Shown: positions 7,202 through 13,690 of the stretch, one piece after another
How positions within the stretch are numbered: the first letter of the stretch is position 1
Layout of the letters: each line of letters starts with the position of its first letter
Origin: Oscillospiraceae bacterium
GTDB taxonomy: Bacteria; Bacillota; Clostridia; Oscillospirales; Ruminococcaceae
Reading direction: 5' to 3'
Assembly (NCBI GenBank): GCA_017472375.1
Contig: JAFUQL010000270.1
Coordinates: 1 to 13,690, forward strand
Length of the DNA stretch: 13,690 bases
Made by a program: the position numbers and the translations under genes
Notes under the pieces: generated by a model
The model's input: the letters and a program-made list of their open reading frames with translations, nothing else
The model's database searches: none
Told to the model about the DNA's origin: nothing

Positions 7202-8305
7202 ATGTCCTTTGGTCTGTACATCCACATTCCATACTGTCTGTCCAAATGTCGCTACTGCGACTTTTACTCGCTGGGAGGCAGCCGCCAGGTGCCAGATGCC
7301 TATCTGGATGCACTGATCCGCGCATGGAATAATTTTGCTGTTTCCGACCTCTGCCCCGCCGGCGGGATGCCCCGGCCGGACACCCTGTATTTCGGCGGCG
7401 GTACGCCCAGCCTTCTCTCCCCTGCGCAGGTGGAGCGCCTGATCTCCTTCTTTTCCCCTGCCGGCGATGCAGAGATCACGCTGGAAGCCAACCCCGAAAC
7501 GGTGAACGAGGACTCCCTGCGCGGTTTCCGCGGGGCCGGCGTAAACCGGCTGAGCCTCGGCGTCCAGACCGCGCGGGACGACAGCCTTGCCCGGCTGGGC
7601 CGCCCTCATACTGCCGCACAGGCCCGCAGCGCCCTGCGAGCCGCCCGTGCTGCCGGGTTCGAGAACATCAGCGGCGACATTATGCTGGCTCTGCCCAAAT
7701 ACACCCGCGCTGAGTTTGACGAGACGCTGGAGCTGATCGCCGGTGAAGGCGCCAGCCACATCTCTGCCTATCTGCTGAAGATCGAACCCGGCACTGCCTT
7801 TGGCCGCCGCCCGCCCGAGGGGCTTCCTGATGAGGATACAGCCGCTGATCTCTATCTTTACGCGGTGGAGCGGCTGGCGCAGGAGGGCTTTGCACAGTAC
7901 GAGATCAGCAATTTTGCCCGCCCAGGCTTTGAGGGAAAGCACAATCTTCTCTACTGGAACTGCGAGGATTACCTTGGGCTTGGCCCCGCCGCCCACAGCT
8001 GCGTAGGAAACCGCCGTTTCTTCTTCCCCGGGGACCTGCACAACTTTCTGGCCGGCCCGCCGCATCCCATCCCGGATGGGGAATGCACCGCCGAGGATCA
8101 CATCCTTCTGCAGCTTCGCCTGGCCAGCGGGCTGGACCTGGGCGAGTTAAACACACGATACGGCGTACGATTCAACCAGAAGCAGATGCATTTTTTGCAG
8201 CGCTGCCAGCAGGCTGGTTATGCGCAGATCGACGGCGATGTCGTTCGGCTGACCCCCGCAGGCCTGATCATCCAACACTCGATCCTCTGTGAGCTACTTG
8301 CCTGA
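7202..8305 (+). CDS. hemW: HemW, radical SAM heme chaperone (coproporphyrinogen III oxidase-like)
   Basis: A 367-residue radical SAM protein of normal HemW length. Family members bind heme and S-adenosylmethionine and are thought to deliver heme to respiratory enzymes; they lack true coproporphyrinogen oxidase activity. Visible motifs are the iron-sulfur triad C12-x3-C16-x2-C19 followed by D20-F21 (HemN has a fourth Cys two residues after the third), GGGTPS (65-70, SAM binding), EANPET (95-100), SLGVQ (118-122) and HNLLYWNCEDYLGLGPAAHS (247-266). The start at 7202 is preferred because GTGAGG lies just upstream and MSFGLYIHIPYC matches the family N-terminus; a longer in-frame extension would span the promoter. 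It stands alone with its own promoter and terminator. In many Firmicutes hemW instead lies by lepA or hrcA, neither of which is seen here. Confidence 0.95.
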   Translation: MSFGLYIHIPYCLSKCRYCDFYSLGGSRQVPDAYLDALIRAWNNFAVSDLCPAGGMPRPDTLYFGGGTPSLLSPAQVERLISFFSPAGDAEITLEANPETVNEDSLRGFRGAGVNRLSLGVQTARDDSLARLGRPHTAAQARSALRAARAAGFENISGDIMLALPKYTRAEFDETLELIAGEGASHISAYLLKIEPGTAFGRRPPEGLPDEDTAADLYLYAVERLAQEGFAQYEISNFARPGFEGKHNLLYWNCEDYLGLGPAAHSCVGNRRFFFPGDLHNFLAGPPHPIPDGECTAEDHILLQLRLASGLDLGELNTRYGVRFNQKQMHFLQRCQQAGYAQIDGDVVRLTPAGLIIQHSILCELLA

Positions 8306-8309
8306 CAAA

Positions 8310-8355
8310 CAAACAGACCGGCGGAAAACGACCTTGTTTTCCGCCGGTCTGTTTG
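8310..8355. terminator. Bidirectional terminator between hemW and the ABC operon
   Basis: A perfect 20-bp inverted repeat (8310-8329 with 8336-8355) around a 6-nt loop GACCTT. The arms are A-rich on one side and T-rich on the other, with a GC core (GACCGGCGG / CCGCCGGTC). It starts 4 nt after the hemW stop and ends 2 nt before the ATPase stop, so it can end both convergent transcripts. Confidence 0.88.
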
Positions 8356-8357
8356 AT

Positions 8358-8933
8358 TTAATCGGTCTCGCCCAGGCAAAGCACCGGCCCGCCAAAAAAT
8401 GCCGCCGCAGCCGGGTCGTGGGTGGCCAGGATCAGGGTGCGGCCCTTCGCCCTCTCGCGGGTAAATTCCATCGCACGGAAGAGATTTTCTTCGTCCAGCC
8501 CGGTGAACGGCTCATCCAGAATGAGATTTTCCGCCGGAGCCAGCAAGGCCCGGGCCAGTGCCACCCTCCGCCGCTGACCGCCGGACAGCTTCTCCGCCGG
8601 TGTCGCGAGCATGTCGCCCTCCAGCGCAAGGGCATGCAGCGCCGCCTGCATCTCCTCCTTCGAAAGCACACCCGGCCGACACACGAGGCGAATGTTCTGC
8701 TCCGCCGTAAGCTGCGGGCAGAGCCGATCCTCCTGAAACACCGCAGCGATCTGCCCTTTGCGGGTCATGGTGCCGCTGTCCGGCGTTTCCAATCCCATCA
8801 AAATGCGAAGAAGTGTTGTTTTGCCGCAACCGGAAGGCCCGGCCACCCGCAGGAAACCCTCTGCTTCGCCGCTGACATTCCACAGCACCCGCTGAGGGCC
8901 GAAGCTTTTGCAGATCCCTTCAAAACTCAGCAC
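8358..8933 (-). CDS. ABC transporter ATPase of the SsuB/TauB/ThiZ-like type
   Basis: A compact 191-residue ATPase that would power import through the permease encoded just upstream. All nucleotide-binding motifs are intact: Walker A GPSGCGKT (32-39), Q-loop VFQEDRLCPQLT (65-76, typical of nitrate/sulfonate/taurine importers), signature LSGGQ (116-120), Walker B LILDEP (137-142) and switch histidine H172. It is shorter than the usual 240-260 residues because it lacks the extra C-terminal region; the core is complete. The start codon is GTG (8933-8931), supported by GGGAGG 9 nt upstream. The start overlaps the permease stop by 7 nt, implying translational coupling. Substrate class is inferred from the whole operon. 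Confidence 0.93.
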   Translation of the reverse strand: MLSFEGICKSFGPQRVLWNVSGEAEGFLRVAGPSGCGKTTLLRILMGLETPDSGTMTRKGQIAAVFQEDRLCPQLTAEQNIRLVCRPGVLSKEEMQAALHALALEGDMLATPAEKLSGGQRRRVALARALLAPAENLILDEPFTGLDEENLFRAMEFTRERAKGRTLILATHDPAAAAFFGGPVLCLGETD

Positions 8934-9706
8934 AGTCCGTCACCTCCCATCAGATGCTCGCCCAGACGGTCCAGCAGGCGCAGGAGCACCCGCTCGAACA
9001 GGGCGCTGACGCAGATGATGACAAAGGTCCACGCGAACAGCTCATCGGTCATTACATACAGCTTGGTCTGGTACAGGGCTTCGCCCATGCTGCCGTCCGG
9101 CAGACCAATGACCTCGGCGGCGATGCCGCTTTTCCAGCAAAGGCCCAACCCCACCCGGCAGCTCTGTACCAGATAAGGCCACACACAGGGCAGCCAGATG
9201 TACCGCACCCGCCGCCACAGAGGGATGCGAAAGACCCTCGCCATCTCAAGAAGGCTGCGGTCCGCATTCAGAACCCCCTCCAGCACCGCCGAATAGACCA
9301 CCGGCAGCACCATCAGAAAGCTGATGAGCACAGCCAGATTGCGGCTGCGCATCCAGAACAGCGCCAGAATGATGAAGCTCGCCACCGGGGTGGCCTTCAC
9401 GAACTGCATCATGGGGGCCAGCAGTATCCGCAAGAGCTCGCACGCACCCGCTGCAGCGGCCAATGCACATCCCGCTGCCAAAGCCAGTAAAAATCCACTC
9501 AGGATCCGCACGGCACTGAACCCAATGCGACACCAAAAGGCCCCGGTGGGCGCAAGCCGCATCAGAGCCTCCAGTGCCTGTATGGGGGATACCAGAATGA
9601 TCGCTTCACCGATGATCACTGCAGCCAACTGCCACACAGCCAGCCAGAACGCCACCGCCAGAAGCATCCGGATCCGCTTTGTCTTGTTTGCGGTATCAGG
9701 CGCCAT
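8927..9706 (-). CDS. ABC transporter permease, SsuC/TauC-like (BPD transport)
   Basis: About 259 residues with five to six membrane segments. The first follows a short basic N-terminus (KTKRIR) and there are further hydrophobic runs throughout. The cytoplasmic EAA-type loop EMARVFRIPLWRRVRYIWLP gives the ATPase docking site in the usual place. It would form the membrane channel with the ATPase (7-nt overlap) and receive substrate from the lipoprotein gene upstream. The start is uncertain: in-frame ATGs lie at 9751, 9718 and 9706, and none has a good ribosome site. I chose 9706 because it gives the smallest overlap (11 nt) with the preceding stop codon and a normal N-terminus. Coupled translation from the upstream gene would explain the poor ribosome site. 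Confidence 0.9.
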   Translation of the reverse strand: MAPDTANKTKRIRMLLAVAFWLAVWQLAAVIIGEAIILVSPIQALEALMRLAPTGAFWCRIGFSAVRILSGFLLALAAGCALAAAAGACELLRILLAPMMQFVKATPVASFIILALFWMRSRNLAVLISFLMVLPVVYSAVLEGVLNADRSLLEMARVFRIPLWRRVRYIWLPCVWPYLVQSCRVGLGLCWKSGIAAEVIGLPDGSMGEALYQTKLYVMTDELFAWTFVIICVSALFERVLLRLLDRLGEHLMGGDGLC

Positions 9707-10727
9707 AGTAGAATGCATCGTCGGGCATCTGACCGCCCACCGCGTTGGCATCCTGCTCGAACAGCACCTGCAGGTAACCGCTCAGCATGGACTTCATCTC
9801 AGCGCCAGCCACATAGGTGATGTTGCAGGCGGGCAGGGCCTTCTGAGCCAGAGGGGCCTTGGCCACGATACCGTAACCGGCCACCAGCTCGGCGGCCTCA
9901 GCAGTGTTGGCGTTCACCCACTCGATGCTGGCCTTGTAGTCGGCCAGGAACTCCTCGAATGCTTCGGGGTTCTGCTCCACGAATTCGCGGCGGGCCACCA
10001 GTACACCGGTGACCATGCCGGAATCCTCGCTGACCTTCTCCCACTCCTCGGTCAGGTCCAGTGCCACAGTCAGGCCTTCCACCTGCGCCTGCGCAGCAGT
10101 CACATAGGGCTGGGGCAGCACAGCAATGGCACCGTCGGTCTCGGCCTGCATGGCGGCCAGCACCTCGGTGGCCTCGCTCTTGTACTCAATGGTCAGATCG
10201 GCGGCAGGGTCCAGGCCGTTCTGACGCAGAATGTAATTCAGGGCGTACTCAGGGGTGGTGCCCTTGCCGGTGGAATAGACCGTCTTGCCGGCCAGATCCG
10301 CCACGCTGGTCACTTCTTCGCCGCTGGTGACTACATACAGGACACCCAGCGTATTGATGGCGGCTACCTGCAGCTTGCCCTCGGTCTTCTGGTAGAGGGT
10401 CGCGGCCAGGTTGGCGGGCACAGCGGCCAGATCCAGCTCGCCCTTCACCAGCAGAGGTACGATCTCGTCGGCAGCACCATACATGGTCACCTGATAGTCC
10501 TGATGAGTCGCGCCGGCCTCGGCATCGCTCATCAGCTTCACCATACCCATAGTGGTGGGGCCCTTCATGCCGGCAATGCGGAAGGTGGCCACGGGGACCT
10601 CAGCGGGCTCGGCGGTGGGCTCAGCAGTTGCAGCAGGCTCGACGGCGACACTCGAAGAAGCACCGCCGCAGGCGGCAGCGCTCAGCGCCAGCACAAGCGC
10701 CAGCAGAATACAAATCAGTTTTTTCAT
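9696..10727 (-). CDS. ABC transporter substrate-binding lipoprotein, NMT1/SsuA-like
   Basis: A 343-residue lipoprotein. Signal peptide with a lipobox-like LSAAAC, the lipid-bearing cysteine being C20 (Ala rather than the usual Leu at -3), then an A/E/P-rich spacer (about 22-45) and the binding domain. The segments VPLLVKGELDLAAVPANLA, SVADLAGKTVYSTGKGTT and AIAVLPQPYVTAA match the layout of periplasmic-binding-type-2 proteins of the NMT1/SsuA/TauA group: the first lobe contacts, the hinge strand and the second-lobe ligand segment. It captures substrate outside the membrane and passes it to the permease. The start at 10727 (MKKLICILL) has AGGAGA 7 nt upstream; a longer in-frame ATG at 10793 would overlap the promoter. 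First gene of a three-gene operon divergent from a Crp/Fnr regulator. The ligand cannot be named; sulfonate, nitrate-like anions or pyrimidine/thiamine precursors are the family range. Confidence 0.92.
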   Translation of the reverse strand: MKKLICILLALVLALSAAACGGASSSVAVEPAATAEPTAEPAEVPVATFRIAGMKGPTTMGMVKLMSDAEAGATHQDYQVTMYGAADEIVPLLVKGELDLAAVPANLAATLYQKTEGKLQVAAINTLGVLYVVTSGEEVTSVADLAGKTVYSTGKGTTPEYALNYILRQNGLDPAADLTIEYKSEATEVLAAMQAETDGAIAVLPQPYVTAAQAQVEGLTVALDLTEEWEKVSEDSGMVTGVLVARREFVEQNPEAFEEFLADYKASIEWVNANTAEAAELVAGYGIVAKAPLAQKALPACNITYVAGAEMKSMLSGYLQVLFEQDANAVGGQMPDDAFYYGA

Positions 10728-10775
10728 TGATAATCTCCTGTTTTGGGCAGATCTTTTCGCCCGGTTCGATATGGT

Positions 10776-10804
10776 TTGCGTTTTCTGGCACATTATATTA
10801 CAAT
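10776..10804 (+). promoter_or_regulatory. Promoter of the Crp/Fnr-type regulator gene
   Basis: TTGCGT (10776-10781) and TACAAT (10799-10804) lie exactly 17 nt apart. The start would be near 10811, about 46 nt before the ATG at 10857. The 10820-10833 inverted repeat falls just downstream of this start, where a bound protein would block transcription. Confidence 0.6.
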
Positions 10805-10820
10805 AGGATCAAGATTTCAG
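10792..10820 (-). promoter_or_regulatory. Promoter of the ABC importer operon
   Basis: A perfect TATAAT on the - strand (10797-10792) is preceded after 17 nt by CTGAAA (10820-10815), only a 4/6 match to TTGACA. The inferred start is near 10785, giving a 57-nt leader. A good -10 with a weak -35 next to a regulator site suggests an activator-dependent promoter. It overlaps the regulator's own promoter, so the two would compete for polymerase. Confidence 0.6.
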
Positions 10821-10833
10821 TTGCCAGAGCAAC
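10820..10833. promoter_or_regulatory. Likely Crp/Fnr-type operator
   Basis: A perfect inverted repeat GTTGC-CAGA-GCAAC. The 5+4+5 spacing equals that of the FNR consensus (TTGAT-N4-ATCAA). It lies in the divergent region of a Crp/Fnr-family gene. Its centre (10826/10827) falls at -41.5 from the inferred importer start and at about +16 from the inferred regulator start. Binding by the neighbouring regulator is inference. Confidence 0.55.
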
Positions 10834-10856
10834 ACTCCGGCAGGAAAGGAGCCGCC

Positions 10857-11546
10857 ATGACGCAATACTACCCGCTTTTGCTGCGCACGAGCCTGTTCCG
10901 CGGATTTGAGACCGCGGAACTTCACCAGCTCATGGGGTGCTTCTCCCCTGCCCTGCGGCGGTTCGACCGGGGGGAGATCCTGCTGATGGCCGGCTACGAG
11001 AATCGGGATGTGGGCATCCTGCTGGAGGGCGAGGCCGAGGCCGTTAAGAACACCCCAGAGGGAACCAGCGTTTCCATCGTACATCTCTCCCCCGGCGGCG
11101 TGTTCGGGGATGTTCTTTCGGGCAGCAGCCAGAAAAGCCCGGTCACTGTGCTGGCCCGCACCGACTGCGCCGCGATCTTTCTACCCTACGAGCGGATCCT
11201 GCACCCCTGCCGGGAACTGCACCACTGCCATCTGCAGCTGCTGCAGAACCTGGTCAGTACCATCAGCGACAAGTACTTCGGGCTCAGTCACCGCATCGAC
11301 CTGCTGATCTTGAAAAGTTTACGCGCCAAACTGTGCGCCTATCTGCTGGAGATGCACCGGCAGAACGGCCAGGATACCTTTACCATTCCTTTTAACCGAG
11401 CCGAGCTGGCCGAGTATCTAAACTGCGAGCGCAGTGCCCTCAGCCGCGAGCTGAGCCGGATGCAGGCGGAGGGGCTCATTGAGACCTACCGAAGCAGCTT
11501 CAAGATCCTTGACCCGGATGCCCTGCAGCGGCAATATACCCAATAA
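10857..11546 (+). CDS. Crp/Fnr-family transcriptional regulator
   Basis: A 229-residue regulator. An N-terminal cyclic-nucleotide-binding-like beta-roll (about 12-115, with the glycine turns ILLEGEAEAV and LSPGGVFGDV), a long dimer helix (about 120-155) and a C-terminal winged helix-turn-helix (about 177-215; recognition helix ERSALSRELSRMQ, 191-203). It lacks the N-terminal cysteine cluster of oxygen-sensing FNR, and the beta-roll lacks a clear cAMP phosphate-binding RxS signature, so the signal is unknown. The ATG has AAAGGAG 6 nt upstream; an in-frame upstream ATG at 10743 is rejected because that extension would cover the promoter. Divergent from the ABC importer, which it probably controls, and followed after 26 nt by the flavin-reductase-like gene, likely in the same transcript. 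Confidence 0.92.
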   Translation: MTQYYPLLLRTSLFRGFETAELHQLMGCFSPALRRFDRGEILLMAGYENRDVGILLEGEAEAVKNTPEGTSVSIVHLSPGGVFGDVLSGSSQKSPVTVLARTDCAAIFLPYERILHPCRELHHCHLQLLQNLVSTISDKYFGLSHRIDLLILKSLRAKLCAYLLEMHRQNGQDTFTIPFNRAELAEYLNCERSALSRELSRMQAEGLIETYRSSFKILDPDALQRQYTQ

Positions 11547-11572
11547 TACATTATTATAAGGAGAAGACAGCC

Positions 11573-12169
11573 ATGAGCAAACAGACCTGGAAGGGCAGCA
11601 CCCTTTTGAATCCCGAACCGCCCGTTCTGGTGAGCTGCGGCCCCGCCGAAAAGCCAAACCTGATCACCATCGGCTGGACGGGTACCATCTGCACCCAGCC
11701 GCCCATGGTCAGCATCAGCGTACGGCCTGAGCGCTACAGCTACGATCTGATCAAGCAGAGCGGCGAGTTCGTCATCAATTTGCCCACCCGCAGTATGGTG
11801 CGGGCAGTGGACTGGTGCGGTGTGCGCAGCGGCCGCGACTACGACAAGTTTGCCGAGTGCAAACTTCACGCCGAGCCAGCCAGCCAGGTAAGCTGCCCCC
11901 TTTTGTCCGAAAGCCCGGTCAATCTGGAATGCCAGGTGACGCAGGTCATCCCGCTGGGCAGCCACGATCTGTTCCTGGCCAAGGTCGTCGCCGTAGACGT
12001 GGACGAGGCTCTGCTGGATGAGAGCGGCAAGCTGCGGCTTGACAAAGCCGACCTGATCGTATACAGCCATGGCGAGTATTTCGATCTGGGCAAGAAACTG
12101 GGCACCTTCGGTTATTCGGTGCGCAAGAAAAAGACGACCGTTCGCGGCATTTACTCTAAAAAGAAATAA
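11573..12169 (+). CDS. Flavin reductase-like FMN-binding protein (DIM6/NTAB family)
   Basis: A 198-residue protein with the FMN-binding split-barrel layout. The N-terminal PPVLVSCG / NLITIGWTGTICTQPPMVSISVRPERYSYDLI region (16-60) contains the flavin-contacting T/S and the YSYDLI helix, followed by GEFVINLP (64-71) and a dimer barrel through VNLECQVTQVIPLGSHDLFLAKVVAVDVD. The C-terminal basic tail (KKKTTVRGIYSKKK) is unusual in its charge. Family members reduce free flavin with NAD(P)H or bind FMN in redox proteins; which applies here is not visible. The ATG has AAGGAG 9 nt upstream. The 26-nt gap to the regulator gene, without a terminator, suggests cotranscription. A terminator hairpin follows about 47 nt after the stop. 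Confidence 0.9.
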   Translation: MSKQTWKGSTLLNPEPPVLVSCGPAEKPNLITIGWTGTICTQPPMVSISVRPERYSYDLIKQSGEFVINLPTRSMVRAVDWCGVRSGRDYDKFAECKLHAEPASQVSCPLLSESPVNLECQVTQVIPLGSHDLFLAKVVAVDVDEALLDESGKLRLDKADLIVYSHGEYFDLGKKLGTFGYSVRKKKTTVRGIYSKKK

Positions 12170-12216
12170 TTTGCGCAATGTGTAAAGCGAACCAACTTTA
12201 CAACAAGCCAAATAAG

Positions 12217-12256
12217 AAAACTCCCGAACCGAGCCATCGCCCGATTCGGGAGTTTT
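12217..12256. terminator. Bidirectional terminator between the flavin-protein and M28 genes
   Basis: A perfect 12-bp inverted repeat, AAAACTCCCGAA (12217-12228) with TTCGGGAGTTTT (12245-12256), around a 16-nt loop. It ends with TTTT on the + strand and TTTTCTTATTT on the - strand. It lies between convergent genes that end at 12169 and 12276. Confidence 0.8.
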
Positions 12257-12275
12257 CGACGTTATAAAGGTCTTT

Positions 12276-13244
12276 TTATGAAAGTTCTGCCGCCAGAAGC
12301 TCCAGCCCCAACATCAGACAGCGGGCGGTCGTTTCCAGCGTTGAAAAGTCCAGTTCATCCGCCGTATCCGTAGGCTTATGATACTCCACAGGAAGCAGAT
12401 CAAAATCTCCGTCTGGCCTGCGCCAGCAGAGGTTTGCCGCATCGATGCCCGCCGCATTGAAGCTCACCTGGTCGCTCTCGCCGTAATGGCGGGGTGCCCG
12501 ATATTCAGTGCCATTGTCCGCATCCGTCGCACCGTATAAGGTCTGGTAGGCCCGCTCCGCTGCCCGTGACACCGCATTATGCGCCGGAGCGATCGCATCG
12601 CCCTGCACATACCCATTCTCCGTTCGGGCGCCCAGTGTGCGCACCACGAAGATGGCCTCCGGATCCGATGTGACCGAGATGTCCATGTTGAAGGCACCGG
12701 CGCACCAGGCCCGCTCCTCCTCGCTCAGCGCCTGCACCCAAGCGGCCGAGCCATGGAACCCGGTCTCTTCCGCAGCCGCAAACAGGATGCGCACCTGAAC
12801 GGGCATCGCCTCGCAAAGCGGCCCCAGTATGCGGGCAGCTTCCAGCGCGGCCGCCACCGAGCCTCCATTGTCCCGTGCTCCGGGTGCATCGGGCACCGTA
12901 TCGTAATGGGCCACGATGACCAGGAACTCCTCCGTAAGGGCAGCGTTGCAAACTGCAGTCAGGTTGCGGCAGGTCGTGCCGTTTACCTCCAGCGACTGCC
13001 ACTGCAAGGTGTTATCCTCCTCACGGAAGCCCAGCTCCCGCAGCCGTTCGGCCAGCCAGTCAGCTGTGACCCGCTCAGCCTCGCTGCCCACCGGCCGTGG
13101 GCCGATGGTTTGCGAAAGATAGCGGGTGTCTGCTTCCAGGCGCTGCACATCCACCTGTGCCGCAAGCCCGGTGGGTTGTGCGCTGCAGGCTGATAGCAAC
13201 ACAAACACCAGTGCGCAGAGCGCGATCCTCCATCCCCGCAGCAC
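12276..13244 (-). CDS. M28-family zinc aminopeptidase lipoprotein
   Basis: A 322-residue lipoprotein. Lipobox LLSAC, lipid cysteine at C20. The di-zinc peptidase site is complete: H113 and the associated D115 (AHYDT), D125 (ARDNG, bridging ligand), catalytic E159 and ligand E160 (AAEET), D188 (NMDIS) and H289 (EYHKPTDT). Family members remove N-terminal residues from peptides at the cell surface, so a role in peptide scavenging or wall or surface-protein turnover is inferred. The start is GTG at 13244, with AGGAG 8 nt upstream. The upstream glycosyltransferase reading frame ends only 2 nt before this start, and the ribosome site lies inside it, so the two are probably cotranscribed and coupled. 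It ends before the bidirectional hairpin at 12217-12256. Confidence 0.93.
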   Translation of the reverse strand: MLRGWRIALCALVFVLLSACSAQPTGLAAQVDVQRLEADTRYLSQTIGPRPVGSEAERVTADWLAERLRELGFREEDNTLQWQSLEVNGTTCRNLTAVCNAALTEEFLVIVAHYDTVPDAPGARDNGGSVAAALEAARILGPLCEAMPVQVRILFAAAEETGFHGSAAWVQALSEEERAWCAGAFNMDISVTSDPEAIFVVRTLGARTENGYVQGDAIAPAHNAVSRAAERAYQTLYGATDADNGTEYRAPRHYGESDQVSFNAAGIDAANLCWRRPDGDFDLLPVEYHKPTDTADELDFSTLETTARCLMLGLELLAAELS

Positions 13245-13246
13245 GG

Positions 13247-13690
13247 TCAGTTCTCCTGCAGATTGCGCAGGTCACCGCTTTCGGAGAAGTCCTCACGATC
13301 CAGAGTCAAACTGGGGTTGTAGTAGGGATCGTGGGTCAGACCATAGCGGCTGAACCGCCCCTCGAGCCGCTGCTGTTCGGTGGTGAAACGTGCTTTTTTC
13401 GCCTTGTCCTTCTCGTCGATGCCGCTGCTCTTGCTCTCATAGTGTTACAGCGCCGCATAGGGGCTACACAGGATGCGCCAGCCGGAGTCCCGCACCCGCA
13501 GGCAGAAGTCCACATCGTTGAATGCCACTGCATAGCTCTCATCCAGACCACCCACCGCATCGTATACCTCGGTGCGCACCAGCAGGCAGGCCGCCGTCAC
13601 GGCAGAGAAGTTCTGCACAGTGGACAGGCGGAACATATAGCCGCTGTCGCCCCGCTTGTGATACTTGTGGCTGTGGCCGGCAAACCCACC
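13247..13690 (-). pseudogene. Family-2 glycosyltransferase, C-terminal part, with in-frame TAA
   Basis: The frame enters from beyond the window edge. Visible residues include GGFAGHSHKY, FSAVTAACLLVR, VGGLDESY and AFNDVDFCLRVRDSGWR, which match GT-A-fold family-2 transferases used for polysaccharide or rhamnan-type surface glycan synthesis (NDVDFCLR in the usual acceptor-side position). An in-frame TAA stands at 13447-13445, directly before HYESKSSG. The same frame then runs open for 65 more codons, through DPYYNPSLTLDREDF, to TGA at 13249-13247. Family relatives carry LYHYESKSRG-type sequence at this point, so a Tyr codon (TAC or TAT) seems to have become TAA. The fragment before the stop lacks the C-terminal helix region. 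It could be a true nonsense mutation or a sequencing or assembly error. The N-terminal catalytic part is outside the window. Confidence 0.8.

Noticed and set aside
6968..8101. A 377-codon - strand open frame opposite hemW
   Set aside because: Antisense to conserved hemW, with no recognisable domain or upstream ribosome site.
8927..9751. Permease starting at the upstream ATG at 9751
   Set aside because: This would overlap the binding-protein gene by 56 nt and add a non-family N-terminus, and its only purine-rich run touches the ATG directly. It is not excluded, only less likely than 9706 or 9718.
9324..10730. A 468-codon + strand open frame over the permease and binding-protein genes
   Set aside because: Antisense to two well-supported genes; its product is rich in H, Q, G and R with no domain, typical of a shadow frame.
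11542..11555. AATAAT-AC-ATTATT inverted repeat at the end of the regulator gene
   Set aside because: Short and made only of A/T apart from the centre; it overlaps the stop codon, and there is no -35 at a suitable distance. Chance is the simplest reading.
8358..12169. Reading the importer and flavin protein as a true alkanesulfonate (SsuABC-SsuE) system
   Set aside because: No SsuD monooxygenase is present, the flavin protein belongs to a different family from SsuE, and the chemistry needs oxygen. Only the broad transporter class is supported.

Overview
The window is GC-rich DNA that reads like a chromosomal segment of a gut Firmicute (Clostridia, Oscillospiraceae/Ruminococcaceae; the Faecalibacterium-Subdoligranulum-Gemmiger group is my best guess). 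The guess rests on strong AGGAGG-type ribosome sites, a sortase-anchored Cna-B/FctA-type surface protein, Crp/Fnr and lipoprotein styles typical of that group, and overall protein character. It is inference, not a database match. I see no tRNA, rRNA, IS element, CRISPR array or phage gene.

Layout. 54-5957 (-): a 1967-residue cell-wall-anchored surface protein, with a signal peptide, a VWA domain, three SpaA/Cna-B-like domains and seven FctA/pilin-isopeptide-like domains, a Pro/Thr linker and a SPNTG sorting signal. It has its own promoter and a leader of about 150 nt. 6277-6978 (-): a Bax-inhibitor-1/YccA-like membrane protein with a strong terminator. 7202-8305 (+): HemW, divergent from the BI-1 gene and with its own promoter. 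A perfect 20-bp-stem bidirectional terminator (8310-8355) separates hemW from a convergent ABC operon. 8358-10727 (-): a three-gene importer (lipoprotein, permease, ATPase) of the nitrate/sulfonate/thiamine-precursor (SsuABC-like) class, with overlapping genes. 10857-11546 (+): a divergently transcribed Crp/Fnr-family regulator, followed after 26 nt by a flavin-reductase-like FMN protein (11573-12169). A second terminator hairpin (12217-12256) lies between it and a convergent M28 metallopeptidase lipoprotein (12276-13244, -). That gene follows, 2 nt downstream, the C-terminal part of a family-2 glycosyltransferase (13247 to the window edge, -), whose frame is broken by one in-frame TAA at a conserved motif.

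How the genes work together. The clearest circuit is the 10.7-10.9 kb divergent region. A 14-bp inverted repeat (GTTGC-N4-GCAAC, the same geometry as an FNR box) lies exactly at -41.5 relative to the start inferred from a perfect TATAAT of the importer promoter. It also lies just downstream of the inferred start of the regulator. This predicts class-II activation of the importer and self-repression of the regulator. The importer's substrate cannot be named from sequence.

The main candidates for something new are the surface protein ([SpaA-FctA-FctA]x3-FctA super-repeat, with a His/Cys-bearing loop in each SpaA domain) and the regulator/importer/flavin-protein module. The rest looks ordinary.
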